Source: a virus
Virus record (IMG/VR): IMGVR_UViG_3300038722_000002
Location: 19,540 to 83,539 of that record
Strand: one strand, 5' to 3'
DNA: 64,000 nucleotides
Numbering within the stretch: position 1 is the stretch's first letter; every line of letters begins with the position of its first letter. The position numbers and the translations under genes were made by a program. Shown here piece by piece: positions 1 to 8,432 of this stretch. Under the pieces are notes generated by a model. It was not told where the DNA came from and did no database searches. It saw only the letters and a program-made list of their open reading frames with translations.

Positions 1-502
1 CTGATGCCTCCCCGAACACCATAGAGCCGCCTTGATCGTCTACAGCTAGTAATCCCCTCACCCCTACGGGGTTAAGTAGTTCTACTGTGGTTGCGGTTGT
101 GTTATCAACAACACCTCCTGTTAAGGTGATCGACATAGCAGGCTGATGTTCCCATAGCTTTACTGCGTCATATCCTGAGATAACTGATACTGCGCTCATA
201 ACACCATCAGGTGTACCGTCACAGGAATCTATGACAGATCTGGCTAATATCGCAGCCCTATACTTATCATCATCTCTCCCTTCTCTCAGCTCCCCTACAA
301 GACGACCTAAGATGTCAAGTTGCTCGCCTACGGCTTCATATATGCCACGTTCGGTTAGGAGTTGCCACCGTTGGTCTTCCGATACCTGAATTGTCTCCAA
401 TATCGATTGTATGACACCTATTACTTTCTCTTTATCCTTCCATTGGTATAAGAGGTTTGCTAATCCTTGAGCAATTAAATCTTTCTTTAAAGGCTCGGAC
501 AT
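1..502 (-). CDS. Tail/baseplate protein, DUF2612-like (partial)
   Basis: The reading frame opens with ATG at 502 and runs off the left window edge, so only the first 167 residues or so are visible. The N-terminal part has the pattern of the DUF2612 tail-protein family: a helical start, then a stretch on time spent in a given topology (GEQLDILGRLVGE) followed by RAAILAR. It lies directly after the baseplate J gene, where contractile phages place the protein that links baseplate wedge to tail fibres. The role in baseplate/fibre attachment is inferred from family and position. Confidence 0.7.
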   Translation of the reverse strand, partial: MSEPLKKDLIAQGLANLLYQWKDKEKVIGVIQSILETIQVSEDQRWQLLTERGIYEAVGEQLDILGRLVGELREGRDDDKYRAAILARSVIDSCDGTPDGVMSAVSVISGYDAVKLWEHQPAMSITLTGGVVDNTTATTVELLNPVGVRGLLAVDDQGGSMVFGEAS

Positions 503-503
503 A

Positions 504-1952
504 TTACGGCCCCACTGGATAAACGTCTTGGGTTGACCCTGAAGCTATCTCTGTAGAGCTAATCTCTATGACATCCCCTGACCACATTCCTCCGTCAGGA
601 GCATCACCTGAATTAGCCAAGGTTTGCATCTCTATGATAATATCCTCTAGCCCCGCTACATTACTGTAAATAGGGCCAATCATACGTTTAGGGATAACAT
701 CTACACCTACACCTAACGAGTTCAAATGATCAGCAACAACTTGTTTGATAGTTACCTCTCCACCACTTAGGTCGAAGCTCTCTTCGTCGTAGTATGTGTA
801 TGTGACCTGTACCGCTACATTGACACTCGTTGGACGTGTGAAGTAGACTGTCCGTTGCTGCCCATTGGGACGAGTTATGATGACCATAGTGTTACCTACA
901 ATCTTGATACCCGTTGGTTTGGTTTCCCATAGAACCGTAGCAATCTCTGTGTTGTCACCACCTGATACGATAGGCTCATAGGACTTAGGAGGACGACCAT
1001 CCACTTCAACACTCTCATCGTTCTCTACAAGGAAGGAGTCTGTGACACCTGCTATAGCTGATAAAGCTGCTTCAATAGACTCAACGGTAGCTGTACCCGA
1101 CAATGCGCGTGTGTTGATGATGCGGTTACGGAAGACTTCATCTGACTCTGTAAGATTGCCTGTGGTGAGAACTAATGGGTTAGTCACAGCAACTACAGTA
1201 GAAGGGACACCGACAACGATTTGTGTAATCGTATTAGCAGGTGCTAGTATGACACCAGCCTCTTCTGCCTCTATGTATATCTCCGCATCTACACTATCTA
1301 CGCCAATGTATGTGATACTTGACACAGCTATTGTATTTACGGTAGAGGTTTCGATAACTAATTCAATGTCGTCTACAATAGTTGCCGTATAAGGAACACC
1401 ACTGTCAGCATCTATCTCCGCCTTCAAACCTGTGATGATTTCTAACGCTGTAGCATCTACATCAGAGGTATACTCATATACCGTCCCGTTGACATCGATA
1501 GTGTACAGCTCAGAGTTATACAGGTTCTTAACTGTCATTACAGCTTTAAGACACGTTAAGGATGAGAGTGTGTTATTGGTAACACTAAGATACCGATCAG
1601 AAGTGATAGGGTTAGCGAATATAGCCCCCGATGGAACTACAACACCGTTGCCTGCTGTAACACGTAAAAACCCCTGTGTCTTTCTTTCTTCAATCCTACG
1701 GTAGCCTAGTAGCGCACCTAAGTCATCTAGGTTCTTACCTTCTGCTTTCAGTAGGTTGAAAGCATCGTATACTGCCTGATCTAATTCTTCTCCGTCAGCA
1801 ATAGCTTCTGCTATGATCTGAATAAACTGACCAAGGAGTGTATCATCAGATGTGTCAATCGAAGCGTCTACGTTAGCTTTTAAGTTGTTAATTAAGTCTT
1901 CAAGTATTTCTGGGTAGCGTCTAATGACCAACCCGTCAGCCGTTAAAGCCAT
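504..1952 (-). CDS. Baseplate J-like wedge protein
   Basis: This 482-residue protein fits the baseplate J / gp47 / JayE family. It has an N-terminal helical region with DTLLGQFIQI and AIADGEELDQAVYDAFNL, a central region with SESDEVFRNRI-type residues (TESDEVFRNRI, about residue 270), and the typical GTATVESIEAALSAIAGV segment. Members form the wedge of contractile-tail baseplates. It is tightly packed between the gp46-like gene and the DUF2612 gene, the usual baseplate order. Confidence 0.9.
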   Translation of the reverse strand: MALTADGLVIRRYPEILEDLINNLKANVDASIDTSDDTLLGQFIQIIAEAIADGEELDQAVYDAFNLLKAEGKNLDDLGALLGYRRIEERKTQGFLRVTAGNGVVVPSGAIFANPITSDRYLSVTNNTLSSLTCLKAVMTVKNLYNSELYTIDVNGTVYEYTSDVDATALEIITGLKAEIDADSGVPYTATIVDDIELVIETSTVNTIAVSSITYIGVDSVDAEIYIEAEEAGVILAPANTITQIVVGVPSTVVAVTNPLVLTTGNLTESDEVFRNRIINTRALSGTATVESIEAALSAIAGVTDSFLVENDESVEVDGRPPKSYEPIVSGGDNTEIATVLWETKPTGIKIVGNTMVIITRPNGQQRTVYFTRPTSVNVAVQVTYTYYDEESFDLSGGEVTIKQVVADHLNSLGVGVDVIPKRMIGPIYSNVAGLEDIIIEMQTLANSGDAPDGGMWSGDVIEISSTEIASGSTQDVYPVGP

Positions 1953-1963
1953 GCTCTCTCCTG

Positions 1964-2353
1964 TTAAAATTCAATAGGTAGGTCTTGGAAGGGGATAATC
2001 TCACCACTCTCTGTACTCGCTGTAAACGAGATTGAGAGCTGACGTGTGTTCATATCTAAGGTTGAGGTGTAATCTAAGAGTTTGACAATATGCTCTCTGC
2101 CGACTATCACACTCTTTATCTCAGCATCTACGATACGCTTATCAACTTTACCTAGTATCTGAAGACCGTTATTATCATTCTTCAAGTAAGGTGTTCCGAA
2201 CAGGATATTAAACTTCCATTCGCCCCTGAAAGCCCGTAGAGCTATCTCTACTTGTTGCCTACATAACTCTTCTATTGATTGTGTCTTTCGTATAATATTG
2301 TTAGTTAAATCTAAATCCCCTGTTTTGGGATCTATATAAAAGTCCAAGGACAT
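1964..2353 (-). CDS. Baseplate wedge protein, gp25/gp46-like (DUF2634/XkdS type)
   Basis: The protein opens with DFYIDPKTGDLDLTNNI and has the Q.....L..F.GEW.F....G.PY pattern of small baseplate wedge proteins of the GPW/gp25, Mu gp46 and XkdS families. It is about 130 residues, the family size. The ATG at 2353 has AGG five bases upstream and is preferred to the GTG two codons earlier. It would join the sheath-proximal wedge and be adjacent to baseplate J in the particle as in the operon. Confidence 0.82.
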   Translation of the reverse strand: MSLDFYIDPKTGDLDLTNNIIRKTQSIEELCRQQVEIALRAFRGEWKFNILFGTPYLKNDNNGLQILGKVDKRIVDAEIKSVIVGREHIVKLLDYTSTLDMNTRQLSISFTASTESGEIIPFQDLPIEF

Positions 2354-2451
2354 ATTCACCTAATGCCTCTGAGGGCGTCTGTATGCCCCGTAGAGGGCGT
2401 TTAAGAGTTGAGTAGTACAATGACCTTAGTTTACAATAGGAGCGCTTGTAG

Positions 2452-2724
2452 CTACCCTGACGTGGCGTTAGAGCTACCTGATGATATACTATGTCCACAA
2501 GAGGTAGCGTCACCTTGTCTAGCCACTGCTATGCCGCCTGCAAAGACTGTAGAGGACGCTCCTGTAATCTTTGAGGATGCGTGAGGGCCAGAACCGTGTG
2601 CGGCTATGCTATCCCCCTTAACCGCTACATTGGAACCATTACACTTGACAGTGGATTGTCCTGCGCCTGTGATTACACCACCACCTGCTTTATCCACTCC
2701 AACTCTAGCCAGTGCATTTCCCAT
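2452..2724 (-). CDS. PAAR-repeat tail spike tip protein
   Basis: This 90-residue, glycine-rich protein has the PAAR signature: repeats with paired His/Cys positions (KGDSIAAHGSGPH, ARQGDATSCGHSI). PAAR proteins cap the central spike of contractile injection machines and bind a metal through His/Cys side chains. It sits just downstream of the spike gene in the same operon. About 90 bases separate it from the next gene and show no convincing coding content. Confidence 0.88.
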   Translation of the reverse strand: MGNALARVGVDKAGGGVITGAGQSTVKCNGSNVAVKGDSIAAHGSGPHASSKITGASSTVFAGGIAVARQGDATSCGHSISSGSSNATSG

Positions 2725-2733
2725 ACAACACCT

Positions 2734-3363
2734 CTAGTTTAAGTTGACTGTGGAGCCTGTAATGTTAACAGCACCTACCGCAGCTATATTAATATCACCA
2801 GCAGAGTTTAGATTGAGGTTGCCGTTAGAATTGATAGTGGTTGTGCCCGTAACCGTTAAGTTGGCATCACCAGCTACCTGTCCCTCGATGTCCCCGTTAT
2901 TTTTAAATTGATAACTAGACCCTGCGAATTTAAGTTCTACGTGATCTGGGTTAGGTGTTGCGTTGTTTTTATCTGTCCCAAACCCTGTTATGACAAAGGC
3001 ATCAGTAATATTATGTGAGCGTGAAGTATTAGGTATGTTGCTCGTTTTACCGTCACTAGAAGCCCACTTATCTATATCCCGTTGTGAGAAAATGGCTAAC
3101 ACCACATCATCCTTTGCTACAGGCATTGTGAGCCATGCACCACCACCACCTAACATGTGAACTGGGACTTCGAATACGCTTTGTGCAGGAAGGGATTTAC
3201 CATCCTCGTACAACCTGTCAATTGTCACAGATATATCCACCACCTGTCTTGTCTCATAATTCTCCGTAGATGTTATGACTGCTGGGAGGGCGGTGTAGAT
3301 TGAGTCCCTTGCGAATGCTTTAGCAATCCGTTGAACACTCTCTTGGAAATTAAAATCAAGCAT
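2734..3363 (-). CDS. Baseplate central spike, Gp138 N-terminal domain-like
   Basis: Residues 1-130 match the Gp138/Mu gp45-type OB-fold layout: an N-terminal helix, a conserved VPVHMLGGGGAWLTMPVAKDD stretch (the FP/GG region), then DVVLAIFSQRDID. The C-terminal part (about 145-209) is rich in Asn/Gly/Ser beta repeats (TTTINSNGNLNLN, GDINI) typical of a trimeric beta-helix needle. It overlaps the hub gene start by a few bases and precedes the PAAR tip gene, so a tail spike role is well supported by context. Confidence 0.85.
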   Translation of the reverse strand: MLDFNFQESVQRIAKAFARDSIYTALPAVITSTENYETRQVVDISVTIDRLYEDGKSLPAQSVFEVPVHMLGGGGAWLTMPVAKDDVVLAIFSQRDIDKWASSDGKTSNIPNTSRSHNITDAFVITGFGTDKNNATPNPDHVELKFAGSSYQFKNNGDIEGQVAGDANLTVTGTTTINSNGNLNLNSAGDINIAAVGAVNITGSTVNLN

Positions 3364-4312
3364 TGAGGTTATGTCTCCTGAGAGAGATCTCAGTGTCCCA
3401 AGTATCTCCTTCCGTATCTAATCTATGTGTTATACCGAAGGGCTGGTATGTGCCGTTGTAATCTATTCTATCCACCACTTCGATGAACCTGTCCAGATTG
3501 ATACGTCCGTCTAGGAACGTAACCAATGTAACACCCTCTGTAGCTGCCGTATCTTGATCAGGAGTGCTGTTATTGTCACTAACTGGTTGCAACTGGCCTT
3601 TTATATTATCTGGGCCTATGCGTACCACACTGGCAAACGAAGGTGCTTCTTTAGGTTCTATGTGTATCGTACCTAAACTGAGGTAAACTCTGTAATCTAC
3701 TGCTACAGCAACTTCAGATAGTTTAGGTAAGAGAAACCCTTCGTATGTATGTCCTTTAGGGAGTTGTTGTTGAAGCCTTTTAGCCCCCTCTAAGGATGTA
3801 TCTATAGGCTTGACAGGGATCTTAAACTCTTTCGCGGTATCAATAATCTGATTAAATACTTGCAGGTATGTGCTCTTAGGAGGAAGAGAACCCCCTATCC
3901 TTAAATTAATAGTCGAATGAGCTGAGTCTGCACAAACTATCTCAGTTATCAGGTCAGCCCCATCTCTGCGGGTAAAGGTATTCCCTACTTGTCCCGTGAA
4001 GATTAAACTCAAGCTTTCCTGTGTGGCATACCCTGCGTACAAGAAGACACTAAACCCTTGTTGTATCTTAGCCTTAGTGTCTTTAGATAGATTATATAAA
4101 GATATCGTACAAGGACTTGAGGCACCACTTCCATTCTCCTTAGAGGAAGTAATGGTTGCTGCCATTCGCACACTATTTATCTTAATTGCAGACTGTGTAA
4201 CCTCACTAGGGTTGGCTACAAGAGGGTTGGTTGTGTTGTAGACTTTCGTCTCTAAAGGTTCTCTTGAGTCCCCTATCAGGAGTTCATACTTTCTACCGAA
4301 TAGTGTTGTCAA
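3356..4312 (-). CDS. Baseplate hub protein
   Basis: A 318-residue protein whose N-terminal half shows the hub pattern seen in gp27/gpD-like proteins: a strand-rich start, then SPCTISLYNLSKDTKAKIQQG and FLYAGYATQESLSLIFTGQV. The position between the plug and spike genes is that of the hub in contractile phages. Its start overlaps the plug gene by four bases (ATGA), consistent with coupled translation. Assignment rests on pattern and synteny rather than on a catalytic motif. Confidence 0.75.
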   Translation of the reverse strand: MTTLFGRKYELLIGDSREPLETKVYNTTNPLVANPSEVTQSAIKINSVRMAATITSSKENGSGASSPCTISLYNLSKDTKAKIQQGFSVFLYAGYATQESLSLIFTGQVGNTFTRRDGADLITEIVCADSAHSTINLRIGGSLPPKSTYLQVFNQIIDTAKEFKIPVKPIDTSLEGAKRLQQQLPKGHTYEGFLLPKLSEVAVAVDYRVYLSLGTIHIEPKEAPSFASVVRIGPDNIKGQLQPVSDNNSTPDQDTAATEGVTLVTFLDGRINLDRFIEVVDRIDYNGTYQPFGITHRLDTEGDTWDTEISLRRHNLNA

Positions 4313-4662
4313 GTCACACCTCTTTCCTCAAGCTCCTGTTTACTCCAATAGAGTAAGGAATAATCTTTGTCTATACCGAAGTTATCGAACCCCAAAGGTC
4401 TATTACTGTTATTGTTACGGACAACTTCTAATTCACCCTCAAAGCCATCCAAGATGTAACCCTCTAGCAACCTCTGCGGTTCAAATATCTTGATACCACC
4501 TATAATCAATACTCCGAAAGCATTGTACAGGGAGATACGCCACCGTCCTTCACCTGCGTTATCCCTTTGGTTATAGGAGTAGTCTATCTTGTAAGGCGTC
4601 TGGGCTAATGGCACAGAGTCTAGCTGGCTCGCTACCAAAGGGATGTTTAATTGAACTGGCAT
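4309..4662 (-). CDS. Baseplate plug-like protein
   Basis: The protein has 117 residues and resembles the small baseplate plug proteins found between the Dit-like and hub genes (Pam3 gp18-like): an N-terminal NIPL..SQ segment, then YSYNQRDNAGEGRWRISLYNAFGVLIIGGIKI, and a C-terminal GFDNFGIDKDYSLLYWS. These proteins close the tail tube at the baseplate. No catalytic residues are expected. The assignment is by sequence pattern and order. Confidence 0.65.
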   Translation of the reverse strand: MPVQLNIPLVASQLDSVPLAQTPYKIDYSYNQRDNAGEGRWRISLYNAFGVLIIGGIKIFEPQRLLEGYILDGFEGELEVVRNNNSNRPLGFDNFGIDKDYSLLYWSKQELEERGVT

Positions 4663-4672
4663 TTCTATTCGC

Positions 4673-5383
4673 CTATGTGAGAGGTACTTGACTACTAATA
4701 CTACTAGATATTGAATCCCTATCTATGACAGGGAACTTCCTATCTATGGGAGTATACCCGCCTTGCGAATCAGGGGGCGCTGGTTGAGACGAGCGACTAA
4801 GCGTAGTGTTTTCACGTTCTTGTTTTTCCTGAGCCGTCTTCTTGAAAGTAGCACCAGCAACCTTGACAGTTGCCTCTGTAGCCTCCGTACCGAACCTAAC
4901 TTGCTTGGCTTGGAAAGAAACCTTGTAGGCTTTAACTGTCCTATCTCTAGCAGTCATAACACCGTGTGTGCTGTCCTGTGTGACAGAGAATCTTTCAAAT
5001 AAGCAATTCTCCATTACATTGAACGAACCTAACGCACCGCTATCATCTACACCTACATCACCTGTGATTAATGTTATAGGTTGTCCGACTTCCCACAACT
5101 TCTGAAGAATGTATAAGTATTCTCCTGTCGTTTTAATGGAACCAGACCCCGCACCTACATCTGTGATTACACCATCAAAGGTGGCTGTCTGGTTTCCTGT
5201 GAAGTAATGATCAGCTAGTGACTTATTATTAACACTAGAACCTTCAACTATATTATCAGTTATGGTTGCTGGTGCTGTGCGGGTAATATTCCTTGTAGCG
5301 TTCATTACGAGGGTTTCTCTTGGCGCGCCCTCGCTCGTCTCCCTAAAAGGGTCTGTATACGATATAAAAAATAAATTAGCCAT
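4673..5383 (-). CDS. Dit-like/baseplate tail protein
   Basis: A 236-residue protein directly downstream of the tape measure gene. The first 170 residues look like a compact beta-rich domain with a YILQKLWEVGQPITLIT segment typical of the Dit-like N-terminal domain that interfaces with tail tube and hub. Residues 175-236 are low-complexity (QEKQERENTTLSRSSQPAPP) and probably flexible. Position between tape measure and plug supports a tail-baseplate connector. Confidence 0.6.
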   Translation of the reverse strand: MANLFFISYTDPFRETSEGAPRETLVMNATRNITRTAPATITDNIVEGSSVNNKSLADHYFTGNQTATFDGVITDVGAGSGSIKTTGEYLYILQKLWEVGQPITLITGDVGVDDSGALGSFNVMENCLFERFSVTQDSTHGVMTARDRTVKAYKVSFQAKQVRFGTEATEATVKVAGATFKKTAQEKQERENTTLSRSSQPAPPDSQGGYTPIDRKFPVIDRDSISSSISSQVPLT

Positions 5384-5394
5384 AAAGATCCATA

Positions 5395-7107
5395 TTAAGA
5401 AGAAGGTATGAACTGTGCCTGCGACGATAGATAACCTCCAACAGCCTGAGCAGCTTCTTGTGAGTTACTTGCCTTAACAGTGATGGGAGCTTGTATATTG
5501 TTGATCACAGTTGTCTTATTGCTCGTTGTAGAGGCATTGTTAGATTGTTGAGTGGCTTTATTAGCACCACCACTTGATGACAACCCTATCGCTGCTGAAC
5601 CTGCAACACCTACAGCCGCCAAAGCCCAACCTAACGGGCCTGCTGCTGCGAGGAAAGACAACATTGCCACCCTAGCTGCGAGGAACGCAGAACGTAACCC
5701 TGTCACCATTGTAGTAGCGAAGCCTGCTTTGGCTCCTATTCCCATCAACCCTGTAACTACAGACAATTGAGCAGCGGCAAATTTACCTAACCATAGAGTT
5801 GCGAGTAACGTGGTTATTAACCCCAACCCTCCTCCTGTAAACCCTAGTTTTTCTAATACAGGGTCAAGTATACCAACAAGTGTGAGGAACGCTTTGACTA
5901 TCGCTCCGATAGTACCTACAACTAAAATCAACGGAGGAAGTAGTCCTTGGATTATCTGAGACAAGGCGTTAAATAAATCTGTAACTACTGTATTACCACC
6001 TAACTTCTTAAAGAGAATAGCGATGTCCAAGAAGGAGTTCTGGAACCTAGACTGTTCGGCTCCGAGAGTTTTCATACCCTCTTCAAGTGCTCCACCAGCT
6101 CTCGCTGCTATCTTAAGTTGCTTGGCGAATTTAGGTAAGAAGTCCTTAGAACCAACCTCACCTTTCTTCAACATTTTACCTAATTCATCAGTGGTGACAC
6201 CCATAGCTTCGGCTGCGTTTACGAATGCACCGTAGAGTCTATCACCTAACTGACCACGTAATTCTTCAGCCTGTACTGAACCTTTAGACGCTATCTGACT
6301 AAATGCTCGCATAACACCATCTGTGTCTTCCACAGATAGACCAAACGCAGTAGATGCCTCCATAGCAGCACTAAAGACTTCTTTGATTTCATTAGCCTCA
6401 AATCCTGCTGCGCGCATCGACGTACCTATTTGTTGGAAACCTTTAGCTGACGCTAGAGCATTCCTACCTAATTCATCCGACATATCCCTAACATACTGGA
6501 AATCTATCGCAGCTTGTTCAGCACTACCTGATGCAGCCAACATCGAAGCGTTAACACTATCTAACTTCTTAGACATGTTAAAGAACGAACGTCCAGCTTC
6601 AATGACAGCGAACACTGAGACATAACTTCTGGCTAGATTGTTAATCGAAGATGAGAGTCCTTTAGCAACCAACCCTTGTTCTTTAAACTTCTTAGTGAGT
6701 TGTGAAGTACTCTCCCTTGCTCTTACCATACCTCTTCGTAATTCTGCGAAGTGGTGGGGAGATGTCGCCTTCTCCACTGCCGATTTAAGCTGATTAACTT
6801 TTGCAATTTGTGCCTGATATTCAGCAGTTGTCTTAGGGAGAGACGATTCAATCTTGCGTTGAATAACACCTATGTTTGTTAGTGTATTGTATCGCTTGGT
6901 CTCTAAAGTAGCTAGTTTCCTAACTTGTTGTTCTTCTTTACTTCCCCCTGTAGATTTAGGGCCAACAGGAGAGTTACCTCCTGCCCCCATTCCCATCCCA
7001 TATTTCCCTAGTTTCTTCAGCCTACGTTCTATCTTATTGATAGCCTTTTCAGCTTTAGATGTATCTAGTCCGAGGTCTAACGTAAAGTCATTACTATTCT
7101 CAGCCAT
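5395..7107 (-). CDS. Tail tape measure protein
   Basis: A 570-residue protein with an N-terminal coiled-coil (residues 12-150), then the conserved tape measure N-terminal domain: ARSYVSVFAVIEAGR, then repeated Ala-rich helices and SKGSVQAEELRGQLGDRLYGAF followed by AEAMGVTTDELGKMLKKGEVGS. A long hydrophobic segment lies at about 385-510. It sets tail length and is ejected with DNA. It follows the frameshifted chaperone pair, the canonical order. It is short for a tape measure, suggesting a tail under 100 nm if the usual proportion holds. Confidence 0.92.
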   Translation of the reverse strand: MAENSNDFTLDLGLDTSKAEKAINKIERRLKKLGKYGMGMGAGGNSPVGPKSTGGSKEEQQVRKLATLETKRYNTLTNIGVIQRKIESSLPKTTAEYQAQIAKVNQLKSAVEKATSPHHFAELRRGMVRARESTSQLTKKFKEQGLVAKGLSSSINNLARSYVSVFAVIEAGRSFFNMSKKLDSVNASMLAASGSAEQAAIDFQYVRDMSDELGRNALASAKGFQQIGTSMRAAGFEANEIKEVFSAAMEASTAFGLSVEDTDGVMRAFSQIASKGSVQAEELRGQLGDRLYGAFVNAAEAMGVTTDELGKMLKKGEVGSKDFLPKFAKQLKIAARAGGALEEGMKTLGAEQSRFQNSFLDIAILFKKLGGNTVVTDLFNALSQIIQGLLPPLILVVGTIGAIVKAFLTLVGILDPVLEKLGFTGGGLGLITTLLATLWLGKFAAAQLSVVTGLMGIGAKAGFATTMVTGLRSAFLAARVAMLSFLAAAGPLGWALAAVGVAGSAAIGLSSSGGANKATQQSNNASTTSNKTTVINNIQAPITVKASNSQEAAQAVGGYLSSQAQFIPSS

Positions 7108-7108
7108 T

Positions 7109-7863
7109 CTATGCCCCAGATGTAAGCTGTTTTAATTTATCATCCATATTACGTGCAACATCTATAGCTTCTAATGCGTCTACGTAAGACTTAATTGCCA
7201 TAACTCCTTCAAAGGAGTAATCGTACATTAATGCTTGCATATTCTTCTCAGGACAATGAGGAGAGGATATTAAGTTTAAGAAGAACCAATCAAAACTACC
7301 TAGAGGACATTTCTGTTCTATTAAGCTTTTTGTTCTAAGGACGTGGTGTCCTGTGTCTCCGTCTCCATAGTCGAGTGACCCAGAGTACGGAGATTCAAAC
7401 CCTTGTCCTTGAGCCACTTCGTAAAAGACTTCTGGTATGTCTCTTGAAGGACAAACACCAACACCTCAATAAACTCATCAAACTCACGAAAATCTTCTGT
7501 TAAGTTTACAGGCTCACCATCTAATGTAGCTGTCTCGAATAACGAATTGATGATCTCAGGTAAGTCTTCTTCTTTAATTCGATTACACAAAAGTACAACT
7601 GCTTCTGTGATAACCATTTTATCTTCAAAGCTGGTTTCTGGGTCATTATCAAACACAGATGCGATAGTTGGCCCCACAATTGAGATCAACTTAGAGAAGG
7701 ACATTAACGTAGGTAACGCTCCCATTTTACGGAACTTAAACTCTACCTCTTTTCCTTCTTCACCGATATACATTTTACGATAACCACGGCGGTATTCTAC
7801 TGCTTCTTCTTTACTCAAAATCTTGTCTCCTGAAACAAAAATGGAGGACAGGTCATAGCCCAT
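7109..7863 (-). CDS. Tail assembly chaperone GT, made by -1 frameshift
   Basis: The frame 7109-7333 on the minus strand is open past the G stop and lies -1 relative to it. The ATG at 7417 has no clear ribosome binding site and lies inside gene G, so independent initiation is unlikely. A slip on the A run at 7327-7331 changes Gln-Lys-Ala-stop into Lys-Ser-Leu-Ile and adds about 71 residues. This is the standard arrangement of tail chaperones directly upstream of tape measure genes (known for lambda G/GT and many myoviruses). Frameshifting itself is inferred. Confidence 0.72.
7321..7863 (-). CDS. Tail assembly chaperone G-like (short product)
   Basis: A 180-residue protein between the tube gene and the tape measure gene. 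It has no catalytic motifs but contains FRKMGALPTLMSFSKLISIVG and helices typical of chaperones that coat the tape measure. Its frame ends with Leu-Glu-Gln-Lys-Ala then TAA at 7321-7323, immediately after an A run on the minus strand. The downstream overlapping frame makes it the short form of a G/GT pair. Confidence 0.75.
   Translation of the reverse strand: MGYDLSSIFVSGDKILSKEEAVEYRRGYRKMYIGEEGKEVEFKFRKMGALPTLMSFSKLISIVGPTIASVFDNDPETSFEDKMVITEAVVLLCNRIKEEDLPEIINSLFETATLDGEPVNLTEDFREFDEFIEVLVFVLQETYQKSFTKWLKDKGLNLRTLGHSTMETETQDTTSLEQKA
7327..7333 (-). promoter_or_regulatory. Candidate -1 frameshift site
   Basis: On the minus strand the bases read A-CAA-AAA in the frame of gene G, followed by GCT TAA. 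A Lys tRNA can re-pair with AAA one base back, moving the ribosome into the GT frame just before the stop codon. The heptamer is not a perfect X-XXY-YYZ, so efficiency is uncertain. Confidence 0.55.
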
Positions 7864-7882
7864 CCTCTCAATTATATTTTAA

Positions 7883-8401
7883 TTAAAAGCTAGGTAAGCC
7901 TATCTGATCTAAGATCGTTGATACGGCAGAACTAACCTGTGCTAGAGCTGTAGCATCCTCGCTACTGAACTCATCAACACCAAGGAACGGCATATAATCA
8001 ACGTGGAAAACCCATACTCGTGTACTACCAGTGGCAGAGCTACCCAAGCCTTGTTCTGGTGTTACTTTAATTGAACACTTCTTAGCGAGACACACAATAG
8101 AACCTGAAGGGTCTGCCACAGCCATAGAGAACTCAGCTAAGATGCCTGATGCGTCCTGTGCCTGTAGAATTGCAGATAACACTTTATGTGTCTGTGAGTT
8201 CTGTTGCAACGAGAGTGTCGCCAAACCTGTTTTATCAGGGATGATAGACTTAGCAATGTCGCTTGTGTGTGCGCCAACTTCAACGTCCAACACATCTGAG
8301 TTACGTTGCAGAGTAATGAAGTTATCAGGAGCTAATCCTGTTACATTCTGTCCAGCAATCGCAATCGAAACATTATTGGAGCTATATGTACTTAAAGCCA
8401 T
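7883..8401 (-). CDS. Tail tube protein (DUF3277-like)
   Basis: A 172-residue protein immediately downstream of the sheath gene, as tube genes are in contractile phages. It starts with STYSSNNVSIAIAG and contains DVEVGAHTSDIAKSIIPDKTGLATLSL, matching the pattern of DUF3277/KPP10-type tube proteins. It would polymerise into the inner tube beneath the sheath. Few charged patches and many beta strands fit this role. Confidence 0.82.
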   Translation of the reverse strand: MALSTYSSNNVSIAIAGQNVTGLAPDNFITLQRNSDVLDVEVGAHTSDIAKSIIPDKTGLATLSLQQNSQTHKVLSAILQAQDASGILAEFSMAVADPSGSIVCLAKKCSIKVTPEQGLGSSATGSTRVWVFHVDYMPFLGVDEFSSEDATALAQVSSAVSTILDQIGLPSF

Positions 8402-8432
8402 TTTATTTATATACCTTTATATTGTGTTACGA

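Noticed and set aside
1042-1704. Plus-strand open frames opposite the baseplate J gene
   Set aside because: They lie wholly inside a well supported gene on the other strand, have no ribosome binding sites and resemble no family.
7109-7417. Independent 102-residue gene starting at ATG 7417
   Set aside because: The ATG is inside the chaperone G gene without a ribosome binding site; a -1 frameshift from G explains the open frame better.
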